64,000 nucleotides of DNA from Bemisia tabaci (GCF_918797505.1 NC_092798.1:53874826-53938825), one strand, 5' to 3'. Shown: positions 1-21,395, counted from the stretch's first letter. The notes: generated by a model not told the origin, from the sequence alone. Made by a program: numbers and translations.

Positions 1-1
1 C

Positions 2-193
2 AACGCTGTGCCGGACCAGAATCGTGATAGTCATCAAATGAAGTCAGCGTTGAGCCGCGAGTCTCAAGTATTTCGGGCAGGGTCGTCAAATTTCCGTACC
101 CCTCAAATATCAATACCTAGCTACACCAGCATTGCATTAATTCTCCTTCCATTTTTTAGTACGCCCCCGATCTGCCGAGGGTAAAAACAGCAA
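2..193 (+). other. Possible terminal exon at the window edge (unidentified)
   Basis: Reading frame 2 of the plus strand is open from the first bases to a TAA at 191-193. This first ~110 bp is clearly richer in GC than the AT-rich sequence after it. The frame contains a Met at about base 41 and ends in a hydrophobic stretch (IALILLPFF). An AATAAA occurs at 347-352. The opposite strand is also open over 1-115 after a possible acceptor CTAG, so the coding strand is not settled. No family is recognised and chance openness is possible. Confidence 0.22.
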
Positions 194-1113
194 CAATTTA
201 ACAACAATTTCAAGTCATGAGATGTTTATTTTTCATTTCCATGACAGTTTACAATCTTGCTACATATTTCAAAATAATTTTTGGCAACTTTCATCGCTAG
301 CAGCGAGGTTAACATCATCTTGAATCTATCACATATGCATTCAAAAATAAATTATCCTTGCAAAACTTAATTGCTAAAACAGTATTTACAAAATCAGGAG
401 TCAAAAATTCAGATATGGCTCTTAATGCTTTTTCTACAAACTATAAGGAACAACCGGTTATATTTTCCTCTTTTATATTGTCTCGTGCGGATCTTTTGTC
501 CGAATTCAGAAGTAAACTCACTTCAGTCTTATCATTTTCTAAGGAAAGAATCTCATTATTTTTCCCTTGTTTTTTTCTGCTCATTGTTTATGTATAATTA
601 GCTCCCTTACTTATCCGTTCTTATTTTTGCTTTCATTTAAAAGCACACAGACTCAACCCTCTCAACTGTGCTAGAAAGAATCTTAGTTCCTGCGGAAAAG
701 AATTCGTTCACTTATCTGTTAATCTTGTATACATTTAACGAGCTAACGCTTAAAATCCTGTGTTGCGCACGCTCTCAAAAATCTTCTTTCAAAAGAAAGG
801 AAAAAAATTAATAAAACATCATGTGCGTCAAATTATGAATCCATACAAAATCTTATTGAAAACTGGTGACCATTAAAAACAGAGGATTCGAGTGCTTTAA
901 CTTGGACATTCAAAGCTGGCACTCATAAATGCTAAGAATTTTACAGCAGGTGCCATGAATTGATTTTCTCTGCCTTGTTCCATCTTTCTCTTTTTATTTG
1001 TTTTTCTTTTCAATATCGGGCCAACGAGGAAGAAAAACAAAACTGAAACTTCTCTATAAAACAGCTTATTGAGTACTATCTTACGCACTTCTCAGATACA
1101 TATTATTCCTAAG
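194..1113. other. AT-rich intergenic stretch, no gene seen
   Basis: No reading frame with coding character, no tandem repeat and no clear inverted repeat was found here. Short open frames are AT-rich and lack recognisable domains. Confidence 0.5.
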
Positions 1114-1674
1114 AATGGACCATTAGACAAGGTGCGAAGTTAAGCATTCTGATACATGTCTCTTAACCAAAATTTAACGTGCAACACGATTCGTGCAACG
1201 AAAATTACTGAAATTGACTTCTGGCCAAGGAATTTAATGTTTTTTGACGAGTGAATTTAAACCTCTCGCTCAAGAAAACAATGGTCTACGTACGTGATAT
1301 CACAAACAAAACGTTACCGTGGCAGTCTCTGCGATACAAAAATATGGCAATCTCAATCTTGACGCTTTTGGCTCAGCTATAGTAAATAGTTTACACTTTC
1401 AACAATAAAGGGTGGGAAATGAACAATGTTAGACTGTGAAGCCTGCTGAAACCGCTGTAGTGCGCTATTAGACTCACGCGTAACGTATTATGTTTCTTGT
1501 GACCGCGCGGGTAATTCAAATTTTCCGTAACCAATGTAAAATCAAACCGTTATTATCTTAGTTAGGAGTTGATTTCAGTAATTTTCTATGCAAGAATCGT
1601 GTTTTAAGTTAAATTCTGGTCAAGGAACACGTATGAGAATGCTTAAATTCGTTTACCTCGTGCAGTGGTCCATT
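1114..1674. mobile_element. Non-autonomous DNA element with ~110-bp imperfect terminal inverted repeats
   Basis: The left arm starts AATGGACCATTAGACAAGG at 1114 and runs to about 1222. The right arm (about 1566-1674) is its reverse complement with scattered mismatches, ending ...GGTCCATT. Shared blocks include AAGCATTCT, CACGATTC and GAAAATTACTGAAAT. The interior of about 340 bp has no transposase. Arm-like fragments recur at 29540-29648 and 50735-50790, so this is a dispersed family. I could not place it in a superfamily. Confidence 0.7.
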
Positions 1675-2310
1675 GCCTTTTATTCCTTGGAATAGTCGAG
1701 ATTCAGTTGATGAAGACGTACATGGTACCTCTAATAGCACTTCCAGCTTAATAGAGTTGAGGCTGTCGTCAGGAAAATGAGGTATAGAGAATAGGACAGG
1801 AGAGCACCGTGACTGACGTGACTCGTACTCAAAACCACTCCTGCTCTCGGCCGTAGCTCACCGCAGACTTGTCCCTCAGCCTCACAAATTCTCACTTTGT
1901 CCCTGTAAAATCGGATTCATTTTTAATCACTCGGGTGCTCAGACCGTCAACGATTGGGCTCTATTTTGCAATGAGAATCCAATCACTCCAATTCTCCTAA
2001 TATTTTGTCCGATTTAGAATCAGACTTAACATTCGGACTTGATTTTGCAATTAAACTTCTGTTTCCATGTTTTCAAAAATATAAGCTCTCAAAGTTTCCA
2101 GATTTTGTCCGACTTCTCAGCTACTCTATTTGGCTCATCCGTGCACAGGGTCATACGAAAGTCCTGCTCCACCCCTGTAATCCCTAGGGGTTCTTGCTCT
2201 TTTTTAGGGTGGTGCCAGAAAAGTTTTGGGGATCCGGAAAGTCTTTGTTTTTTAACCTACGGGGGCACGCAAAAGTTCAACTCTCAATCTCGATGTGTCC
2301 AAAAGTTACT
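1675..2310. other. Intergenic, no gene seen
   Basis: Moderately AT-rich sequence with several short open frames, none showing a domain, start context or splice signals that hold together. No repeat was recognised. Confidence 0.4.
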
Positions 2311-2577
2311 AAGATTGAAGCGTTGGGTGTAGAAGGGGCATTTCTTGATAGTGGTGTCTCAGAATCACCGCTAACGTTTCATCCATTATTATTAAATCAT
2401 AAATGTTTGGACTTTGTCGAAACTTTTATTAAATTTTCTTCATGATTTTACAATTTTGAAAACGGAAAACTTAAAAAAAATTCACCTTATAATTTCCGCT
2501 CTAAATTATAAATTAACAGTGGAGATTCTGAAACACTGCAATCAAGGAATGCCCTTTCCGCACCCAACGCCTCGATT
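2311..2577. repeat. Small foldback repeat
   Basis: A ~55-bp segment at 2311-2368 (containing GCGTTGGGTG and GGGCATTTCTTGAT) is repeated in inverted orientation at 2523-2577 (ATCAAGGAATGCCC and CACCCAACGC). About 155 bp separate the arms. The structure resembles a MITE, but outer ends and target duplication are unclear. Confidence 0.55.
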
Positions 2578-2978
2578 ATGTCTGGTGCTGGTGGTGCAGG
2601 ACTTACGGACCTCCCTGTATAAGCTCCAACCTGCAGAGAGAAACAGCTGGGACATACGTTATTTCCTAAATGAGTCAGATATAACTCTCGAGCGCAAAAT
2701 GCGGTCCATTTTGTAATGTTTGTTACCTGAGTCAAATACTTACAAGGAGAAAGCCTTAAAAGCATAAATATCCTGATTGAGATGAGAGCATGAGGACTGG
2801 TTTCGCTGCTAACTACCATGAGGATTGTTTTATGAAAATTTTGAACAAAAAAAACGTGTGAATTTCCGAAGAAAGCAAAACAGAGGTTTTGAACTTGGTA
2901 TTTCAAATAAGGTGTTTCGGAGGAGAAGTCATTGGAAGTTTGAAGCCAGCATGTCGGCTGTCGGTGCCAGAGCGCATC

Positions 2979-2984
2979 TTTATT
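2979..2984 (-). promoter_or_regulatory. Poly(A) signal of the alpha-glucosidase gene
   Basis: AATAAA on the minus strand (tttatt on plus), about 95 bases downstream of the proposed stop codon at 3080-3078. Its position supports placing the last coding exon at 3138-3078. Confidence 0.5.
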
Positions 2985-3077
2985 TCAGAGTGAGCCCTGG
3001 AAAGTCCAGAGTTATACGCGCGTGGAAATTGAGACAAACCCATAGGTCACAGTAGGAGCCACGATTTCTCGTCTTTC

Positions 3078-13031
<9,954 letters not shown>

Positions 13032-13126
13032 TTAAAGCCAAAGTAAAAGTCGCCTCAGAGTATGTTGATTTAATCTGGAATGGAAGACCCCGTTCGTAAT
13101 TGTGTTGGTTCAGGAATACTATTACA

Positions 13127-13132
13127 TTTATA
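13127..13132 (-). promoter_or_regulatory. Candidate TATA box of the alpha-glucosidase gene
   Basis: TATAAA on the minus strand about 140 bases upstream of the ATG at 12986. The spacing would give a 5' leader of roughly 110 bases. No initiator stands out and the call rests on position only. Confidence 0.35.
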
Positions 13133-15161
13133 GTTCGGTGGGTCCAAGGGTTAGCGGACAACTATTTACGGTTTCATTCTTTAAGTAAAAATTATATTTT
13201 TTGACGTAAGACGCCTCCTCCCTCAGGAACAGCTCTAGCACTGACTTTATATCTGATTCTGTCTACAGTAAATGGTGAACCTTCATTTAAACCACACGGA
13301 GTTGAGCCTGAATTTTTTTCAATGCTTTTTTTCATTTTTAAGTTCTCAAGAAGAATCTTGTATCGGACAAAGAGGGACTTGGTATCAATTTTTTCCACTT
13401 GTTGACGGTTTGTGACCCAAAGTTATATAGTGGACTTAAATTTCATCTAAGTATTCCACTCAAAAGAAAATTGAAAGATCAAACTTGGCGATTATGTCAT
13501 GTTTTCCTGAGGCCAACCGGTTGCGAAAGAAGAACCGCCAAAGTTGAGAAAGACCGATGATGAAGACGTGGCAACATTGCCTCAATTTTAACGAAATTAT
13601 CTCTTAACTAGTTGGTCGCAGGAAATAAAAGATTAGAACATGAAAGGTGTGTTTTCCAAAAATTTTGGGCGAGAAAAAACATGGTATAAGGCTCAAGAAT
13701 CGAGCGCCCACCCCTCCCTCGAGCGCAATAGTTGGGCTTGTAATTCTAAACCCAAAATTGGATATTGCGATGAAACGTGTGCTGCATACATTTCATGCAA
13801 GTTGGAGATACAGCAAGATATATTTTCAGAAATTTAGAGACTGTTCCTCTAGGGGAGGCGTTTTTGGAAAAAAAATTCATACCTCATGTAAGTGGTACTA
13901 ATTACCGAGAGAATCGAACCTAAAAGTATCGCACGTTCACCGTCGGTCACCCTGTATATGCTGTAGGCAACATTTGATAAAATGGTATCCATATAACCAT
14001 ATACGGAACATTTGACATCTGTTCCCAGCAAATGGAAATATTATTCATTCTATAAGTTTCCTGGAAGCTCGTGAATATATCTCTTTGAATTTTTAGGAAA
14101 AAAATTATATTATTTGAAAAATCGAACGTTGAAAACTTTATGGAAAACCTTTCACAATTTTCCTCGAAATTAAATATTTTAGTCATGGAAATTTCGTCTA
14201 AAAGAGAAAACAACTGAGGGAAGTTCATAACTATCGCATCGAATGCAAGATTGCAAATTTGGAATCTCATGTAATCATACATATTCTTATTAATCTCTTG
14301 GAGACTACAAAAGCGCTCAGGCTTCTCGGAGGAGGGGGAAAAAGTACGAGAGACTTACGGAAAAATCAGTTAATTTTTCCAAATCACTAACAATCAAAAC
14401 GTGATTTCTCAATCCTGTGCAAAAAATGTTTGATTTTATTGATGTCACTTACCAAACACGAGGTCTAAACTCAAACTCTATTGTGACCACTGATATCCTC
14501 TCATTGAATGGTCTAACACGACTGAGCAATGCGATAAGCGCCACTATTTGACAAGAGCCGCGTACGTCCAATTTTTATATGCTTGATTATCTAACTTGTC
14601 CATCTTCAAGTGCTTGGTACTTTTCTGGATGCGACGTCTTATCTTTCCACGGATATTCCTCAATAAATCACTTATGGTATTTATAAATAAACTAAAATAT
14701 TGTACAACCTCTCGAAGACTTTCCATCTTAGTGAGGTGATGTATTTATGATCTAATCTTGTCATGTTGTCAGATTTCCATATCTATATTATTATAGTCTA
14801 TGGTGCGTCGCTAAAATCTCCAGTCTGCTCTCCAGAGGATCTTCAACACCCGCTGATTGACGTCAGCTAGCCGCGTTGTCGTAGTCGTCTGCCGGATTTG
14901 TTTACATTTTATTTCGAATTTTCGAATACATGAAGTCAACGAAACCTTCCATATTGCTTGAGCTTTCATATCAATGAGTGAATAGCACACCAAAAATCTG
15001 ACCATGTTGCTTAAGAAAAAGACCAGAAAAATACGCGAGTGAAGAGGAACTCGTAATACCTATTGTGTATAGCCCACACGAACTTTTTCGAAAAGTCTGT
15101 TTAAAGAATGTCCGAATAGAGTCCAACTTGTTCAGAGATGTCATTTTTGGGTCATTCCATT
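13133..15161. other. 5' flank and intergenic sequence, no gene seen
   Basis: AT-rich sequence. Open frames here are short, do not link by splice sites and show no domain. Confidence 0.4.
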
Positions 15162-15677
15162 GTAACGGGTGTGACAACAATTTAACTTTAAACAAGAATT
15201 TGAACTCTTTCTTGGGGTTTAATTAAAAAATTATCTGCAGCAGCAGAAAGAACTTTTTTAATAGATCATTTCAGTTTATCAGAAATTGTTTTTACTTTGT
15301 TCCATTCCTCAGAAAAAATTAAAAGGCATGCGTAACGGGTGTGACCGATTTTGGAAGTGAGTTTTTCCTCAGTGAGTGTAAAGTGGAAACTCAGCGAATT
15401 TTATGAATGTAAAAATCTGATTAAATCATATGATGAAGCCAAGGGTTTTTGCTTCAACTGCCGATGATCCGTTTTCGATTATCTGTTTTTCTTTCCTTGA
15501 AAAATGGGAAAGTTTGCGTAACGGGTGTGACGTAACGGGTGTGACAGATTGTCTCTCTGAGGTCCATCATTTCTGATAGAGTTTAAAAGTTAAAAAACTT
15601 ACTTTTCTTCTTCTAATCAGTAAATCAATCAACAGTTTGACGCATTTTAATGTAGAACATGCCAAAACTACATTTTT

Positions 15678-15818
15678 CTACAGGGTGGCCCAGACTTACC
15701 GTCCCAGGGCTTTTCTTCGGGTAACCCAGGATTCCCCTTTCGTCCCCGCGGTCCTAGACCTCGCATGGCCCAAATTAACCACTTAAAAAACCCTGGCACG
15801 GTAGGTCTGGGCCTATAG
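15678..15818. mobile_element. Small inverted-repeat element (CAGGGTGGCCCAGAC ends)
   Basis: CTACAGGGTGGCCCAGACTT and CCGTCCCAGGG at the left end match, inverted, CCCTGGCACGGTAGG and TCTGGGCCTATAG at the right end. The interior of about 80 bp is non-coding. It sits inside the GTAACGGGTGTGAC region. Confidence 0.65.
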
Positions 15819-15943
15819 TAAAGTGAAAATATTTCAATCAAATCGGAGAGAGTTCAACGAGTTCTATTTGAAGTCCTTTTGAGATAAGGTGTATTCACTT
15901 TAAATACTGAAATATGGCAAAAAATTTGACTATCTCTCTCTTA

Positions 15944-16326
15944 TTAGGACGTATTTATGCGAAAAGGAGATATGTGGAAGTGGAAAGATGGGGTGTGCTC
16001 GTTAGTGGTCGGGCCATAAGAATGAATGGGGAATATAAAGCGCCAGTGACGTCAGCGGCAATGAAAACGCGGAGGCACGACGGGGGATCGTCGTCGTTGG
16101 TCATTAACTCATGAGCCCTGTCCACAACGCTCTCTTGCCATGCCCGCGGCTCATGAGTTAGCATATTTTGGCGCTTAGCTCCTTTTGATTTAATGTCGAA
16201 TCCCGCTTATCAATTTTCTCAAAAGGAACTATATCCACTTTTACGTTGATTCTTATGACCCAACTAACGAGCACACCCCATCTTTCCACTTGCACATATC
16301 TCCTTTTCGCATAAATACGTCCATTA
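15944..16326. mobile_element. Foldback element with ~80-bp arms and a nested inner palindrome
   Basis: The left arm 15944-16026 (ACGTATTTATGCGAAAAGGA, GGGGTGTGCTCGTTAG) is inverted at 16243-16326 with about five differences. Between the arms, TAACTCATGAGCC (about 16104) pairs with GGCTCATGAGTTA (about 16149), which gives a second, inner hairpin. No coding sequence is seen. Confidence 0.75.
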
Positions 16327-16621
16327 GATGTATACATAATCTCTAATTATGCATATGAGTGTATTTCTTGTGATAACCGTAGAAAAAACGGTGAGAAGTG
16401 CGGCAACATCTGCATAATTGAAGCCTCTTCTCGTTGGTCACACCCGTAACGTGTCACACCCGTTACGCATTTTTGCCCATCAATTGTTGAGATAAAAATT
16501 CCAAAAAAATACTCCAAAGCTGTACTTGACTTGAAGACGTACGGAAAAAATTGGCATCTCAAAATGACATGAATTAAAATAGTTACATTAAAAAACCCAT
16601 GTTTTGCGTAACGGGTGTGAC

Positions 16622-18053
16622 AGTCAGAACACTAAGTTTTAAAAGTTACATATAATATACAGTAATTACTTTTAAAAATTGAAACTTTGCAGGAGCACAT
16701 TGAATCAGTTTCTTGACAACTCCCAGCATAACCTGAAACTTGGTTTTGGATGGAACACCAGAAAACATTGCTACCAAACTGTCACTCTTTTTACAGTAGG
16801 ATAAAGCTAAGCAACAGGGTTACAAAACACGTAAAAATTGCGAGAAAAAAAACAAAACGGAGGTAAATCACATATATTTCCAAAAACTAGGAGTATTAAG
16901 GAGTCGAAAAATAAATATCGTTGGGTCATTTGGAGGGGGGGAAAAAAATACCCCCCGGACTACCTAGGCGTGGAATGACCCTTTTGCTAAATCTGGATGG
17001 GGCAAAACTGGGATAGGTCTTTAAACATTAACTCGAACCAAGCGATATTATCCAAAGAAGATGAAGGGCAGGGAGGACGGTGCACCTGCACAACTGCACA
17101 CCCTGTATCTCTTAGATACTCTTGTAAAAATAAATGAGATCCGCTCATGAAGTAACTGTGGCCTTACTCTTTTTTGGAGCGCCATTCAGGGTCCTATCTT
17201 GATGAATGGATTCCATCTTACGTTTGCTCGGGCACGGGCAAGCTTACCAGTGTTTTTCTTAAATCCCATCGACTGTCCTGTGTTACAAAAGCAATTCTAT
17301 TAATTGTCCCCGCTTTCCTCTGTTTTTTAATTCCGTGGCATTACATTTATAGGGTGAAAAGCATTTGATAAGATTGGTCTAAAAAAAACTAAGAATGATC
17401 AAAAAGCTCTGACGCGAAGCGTTAGAAATATTTTGCTTTTTTTAAATTTTTCACCTTAGTTATTTCAATTAAATAGATTTTCCGTCGCAAAATGTAAGAT
17501 GTCTTTATGATTGCTTATTCATGCAGCTGTATTAAACAAGAAGGAACACAATTCGACTTATTCAAAATGAAACTTGAAAAACAATAAACAAATAAATAAA
17601 TAAATGAAAATGAAAATCTCTATCACACTGTCTTAAAAGGGTGGTTTTAGCGAATATGTATTATCACTCGTTGGAGAGAAGTCTTGCAAGCATGGATTGA
17701 TCTTATTTAATAGTGCAAGACTTTTACGACGGAAATTCACCAAGATATGAGTCCACTCATCGGCAGGCTGATGGAACAAACTGCCACGCACGGTCGAAGC
17801 ACATCACTTCAAAACCCCTTGAAAAATACTTACATTCTGTTTTACAGTATTGCACTAATGCCACCCTCCAGACGTACTCAATAGCTTCACGGAAAATAAC
17901 ACTGACTTACGAATCGGCTTATCGGATTTTGGTTTTTCAAAGTGTCTCCTTCAAGCATGATGTATGGCCTTTTGATCGCCTTCCGTCTAGAATCGTTAAG
18001 TTTTTCAAAATTTGGATCACGCATTGTCAGTGAGACAAAAACCTCTCGAGATT
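16622..18053. other. Intergenic, no gene seen
   Basis: Contains a short (AAAT)n-like run around 17585-17610 and otherwise unremarkable sequence. Confidence 0.4.
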
Positions 18054-18556
18054 ATCTATACTATAAGCTCCAAGACCTCCTAATTTTGCGAAACTGGTGA
18101 CGCTTAGTTCCAGCGTTCTACCAAGCCGATTTTTATGATTTTTGCGGCTATCGACGGGCAATTGTCTCTAAATAAGCCAACTCTTTTCAGATTTTCAAAA
18201 TATGGCCCAGGTTTTTTTATATTAAATGGTAAAGTTGCGAATTCTCCCATTTAAACAATGTAAATTTATATTTTTTGTCATAGTTCGTTTGAGCGTTCTA
18301 CCGGGCCGATTTCCATGGTTTTTTCGTAAATCGACAGGTAATAGGCCCTAGATGAGCCCGCTCTAATCAGATTTTGGAAATAGGACCCGGGTTTTTTTAA
18401 AATCACGTTATAAAAGTGAGTGAATTTACAAAATGCTCCGGGACTGCTACCGCTATGCGCGGGAGGATGCGCAGTGGTCGAGGAGGTTGCGCAGTAGCTA
18501 AGTAGCCTGCGCATCAGCTCTGTCCTTATCTTCACAAGATTCGCATCCGTTTCCTC

Positions 18557-18640
18557 CAGACGAGCAGTGGTCAAGTCGTCTAAGACGTCGACATTGTCTA
18601 CTTTCATCACGGTGGTGTAGGTTCGAACCCCGACATCTGA
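18557..18640 (+). repeat. tRNA-like segment (Leu-like), probably SINE-derived
   Basis: TGGTCAAGTCGTCTAAGACG resembles the D-arm and A box of a class II (Leu/Ser) tRNA, and GGTTCGAACCC at 18620-18630 is a good B box. The acceptor stem does not close and no intact anticodon arm is visible, so this is not a functional tRNA gene as read. Confidence 0.45.
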
Positions 18641-18851
18641 TTTTCTTAAATATTATCTGATTGTAATCGTTGTTTTACTGCAATATTTCATCAAGCTGTC
18701 ATTGCAAAACGCGTCCTTTCGACTTCATTTTTTTTTTTTTTTCTTTATTCACATAACAACAAAAATCATTCCAATCTAAAAGTAAAGTGTACCTCATATC
18801 GTAATTTTTTAGGGGAAAAATAAAACCAACATTGATAGGAGGGTAAGAACA

Positions 18852-18933
18852 GGGCCGCGAAGCGGCCCATTTATTGCGCGGAGCGCCTTCAGGGGGTTGG
18901 GCCGCGTAGCGGCCAGGGAGCGTAGCCCCCTAG
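18852..18933. repeat. GC-rich hairpin module ending CTAG
   Basis: Successive perfect hairpins: GGGCCGCGAAGCGGCCC, GCGCGGAGCGC and GGCCGCGTAGCGGCC, then GGGAGCGTAGCCCCCTAG. A second module of the same design but different stem sequence is at 37797-37903. Confidence 0.75.
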
Positions 18934-19927
18934 TCTTTTATATTCACGAAAAATGTAACAGTGATGACAGAGCAATAGTGTAACAGAGCAATGAATGTGA
19001 CAGTGTGTCTCGGTGTGGAATTTTCAAGTGCCAGAAAGTCATGAAATTCGGAATAATATTTCTAACTCAAGCTAGGAGAATAGTTCTCCTTGTGCGATGC
19101 TGTTTGAGGAGGGAGAAAATTTGCAGTTTACGGTGAAAAAAGTGGAAGTATTAGCATAAGTTCAAGTTTGGTGCTCGTGTTATACTATTTCACCAAGACG
19201 TGCTAATGCCAATGGTCATGGGCGTGATGAGGAATTTGTAACATGGCGGACAAACGAAGGACGGACGTGTCCGTCATGCACTTGTATAGATCTAGTTGTT
19301 AAATAACCCAATAGGCATAAAAATAAAGTGTGAAGCACCCTTCCCCCTCTTGTCATTATCTGTCCGCACGACCCACAAATTCTCCCAAAGAAGGGTTCTT
19401 CTTGTGCAGAATCGCCTTCGCAACCCATGCAATGGACTAATAATAAAGCATGTTTCATATTGGGGCCAAAGCCATAATGAAACATGTGGCTATTCCAGAT
19501 GAAAAATTGAAATCTCGCCTTGATTTTCAACCTCAGATTCGCGAAAAATCTGCGCGACCCGCTCATTCGTGCGTTGCGTAATGCAGCCGTGGACGGGTCG
19601 CTTCCTCCCCCTGCAACGCACTCGTGCTGTAAGCTCAGACCCCCCTCCTTTCATCCCGTAAAGTGTTACGTACTGTAAGAGCAGTCTCTGGACTCATGCA
19701 ATGGACCAATAGAAAAGATGAGAATTAAAGCATGGTAATACTTGGTTTCTCATTTAAATTTGACGGAAAACCCTATTTGTGCAACAAAAATTGTTGAAAA
19801 GAAACTCCTAACTAAGATATTGACGGTTTTCCATGAATTGAAACATCTCGCTCATAAAAAAAGAAGAAGAAGAAAAAAAAATTACACACACGCTCACCCA
19901 CCCTCCCTCACCCACACACACACAATA
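18934..19927. other. Intergenic; C-rich repeat near 19570-19680 and CA-rich run at its end
   Basis: No gene is seen. The part 19600-19680 (CAACGCACTCGTGCTGTAAG, then CCCCCCTCC and GTTACGTACT) resembles the C-rich repeat at 42500-42590. A CACA/CACC-rich run covers about 19885-19925. Confidence 0.4.
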
Positions 19928-20478
19928 ATCCTATATATTAAAATGCAAAGTTCCGAATCTTTGGGCGTTAACTTTGAGAGGCCCATCGGACCGATTTGCC
20001 TGATCTTTTTACTAAATGAAAGCCCCTGAGCTGTAGATTTGCAGAATGTAATTTGTTTTTCGATTTTTTCAAATTTTCTACTATATTTTTCTCAAATTTT
20101 CTCCAATGTATGAAAACGGAGGTCCGAATCTTTGGACGTTAACTTTGAGAGAACCACCGGACCGATTTGCATGATTTTTGTTTTAAATGAAAGCCTCTGA
20201 TCTGTAGATTTGCAGGCTGTGATCGTCTTTACGATTCTCCCAAATTTTCTTACTTTTATCGACGAGTGAAGTTTAGCTGGGCTCGAATTTTCTCCCATTG
20301 ATTCAGACTAAAGTCCGAATTTTGGGACATTAACTTTGAGAGAACCACCGGACCGATTTGCATGTTTTTTTTTTGTTTTTTTTAAATGAAAGCTTCTGAT
20401 CTGTAGATTTGCAGGCTGTAATTGTTTTTTCGATTTTCTCAAGTTTTCTTACTTTTATCGACGAGTAAAGTTAAGCTG
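19928..20478. repeat. Three ~180-bp tandem units with Helentron-like start
   Basis: The block begins ATCCTATATATTAAAATGC, a string typical of Helentron-type termini in arthropods. Three units follow with TCCGAATCTTTGG-type starts at about 19950, 20125 and 20312. Each contains TTAACTTTGAGAG, GGACCGATTTGC and CTGTAGATTTGCAG. No CTAG-hairpin end was found at the right side. Confidence 0.65.
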
Positions 20479-20929
20479 TTTCGTCCGGCCGCTACCTGCT
20501 TGCCCGTCCCTAGGTACCCCCCCCCCCCCTCTACGGTCTCAGCCACCCCTTCCGCCACGTTCTTTCGGCTATCTCCGTTTTCTTTCGTATAGCTCTCCTC
20601 CCACTAACCTCAAAGAAAGAGGTTTGGGTCGCATCGTCGTTCGTCACTCGCCACCCACATTCCTTCGCAATCCCTCGGCTGCTCCGCCTCACAGCTTCTT
20701 GATATCCTGGCATCTTATTCTCTGCGGCTTGACTGACCCTGACTCATTAACTGCAGTACTGCGTATTGCTAACAACTTGTATTGTAAACAACACGTATTG
20801 TTACAGACATTTTATTCATCATTATTAAATAGATTCAACTGATTGCTCAGATTCCAATTAATAAGCTACTGCACCACCATTGCTAGCTGTGGAGGGCGCC
20901 CGGAGCAGCTAGTCGCGCATAACTTTTGT

Positions 20930-21060
20930 CAAGTTTATTTCGACCGCGCTGACTTTGGTCAAAACTTCGACCGCGCTGTGTGGGGGTGCGTAGGGAAAAT
21001 TCGTGTCTTGCTAGTAAAAGCGTACACTGAAGAACTTTTTGCACCCGTGGATGGGCTGGT
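20930..21060. repeat. Second copy of the CGACCGCGCTG repeat with shared flank
   Basis: Two units of TTTCGACCGCGCTGA type followed by AGGGAAAATTCGTG and TTTTTGCACCC. This matches 6203-6385 in the minisatellite part and 7725-7795 in the flank. Confidence 0.6.
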
Positions 21061-21395
21061 CTCCGTCGAAAATGATTTAACGCCGTTTTTATTTGTTCTG
21101 GCCTGAGGATTTAGGTTTTTTTTTTTCCAATTATTATTACTTTTTTAATAATCCACGGATGCATTTTCGATACTCCAACAGCTCATACTGGTTTTTGAGC
21201 GTTAGACGCGGAGAATGTGTATTTTTCACAATGACATTAGTAGACTTTCCAGTGAAGTGCGGGTGCTGTGAGGCGATTTTCCACTCGAGTCGCGCGTCAA
21301 CAGCTCTCGAGGCGATGAGTGGAATACACCCAACAGACACCCTTTTCGGGCGAGTTGACAGCTGCAATACTGACTCGTGCCTCGCGAGGTGTCAA

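Larger units (their letters stand above)
15162..16621. mobile_element. Repeat region with seven GTAACGGGTGTGAC motifs
   Basis: The 14-mer occurs exactly at 15162, 15332, 15518 and 15532 (tandem pair) and 16608 on plus, and at 16453-16466 on minus. A minus-strand copy lacking one T lies at 16437-16450, so the plus pair is mirrored by a minus pair. A one-mismatch copy occurs far away at 23149. The repeats bracket two foldbacks. Repeated subterminal motifs of this kind often serve as transposase binding sites, but no transposase gene is seen. Confidence 0.5.
18054..18933 (+). mobile_element. Candidate non-autonomous Helentron/Helitron-like element
   Basis: It begins ATCTATACTATAAGC, followed by two ~178-bp degenerate tandem units (AGCGTTCTACC at 18112 and 18290, each followed by GCCGATTT and TCAGATTTT). 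It ends in a GC-rich hairpin module closing with CTAG followed by T at 18930-18934. A hairpin close to a terminal CTRR followed by T is the known 3' signature of Helitrons. There is no Rep/helicase, so at best it is non-autonomous. A tRNA-like segment lies inside. Confidence 0.4.

Noticed and set aside
2903..2996. Alternative terminal exon of the alpha-glucosidase after TTTCCAG at 2997, adding 30 residues to a TGA at 2903.
   Set aside because: The phase fits, but the sequence matches the family C-terminus less well and it would overlap the AATAAA at 2984. The exon at 3138-3078 places that signal downstream of its stop as expected.
15162..16621. A CRISPR-like array, because of the repeated 14-mer.
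   Set aside because: Copies are irregularly spaced, occur in both orientations and sit in a eukaryotic transposon-rich setting; repeat and spacer lengths do not fit.
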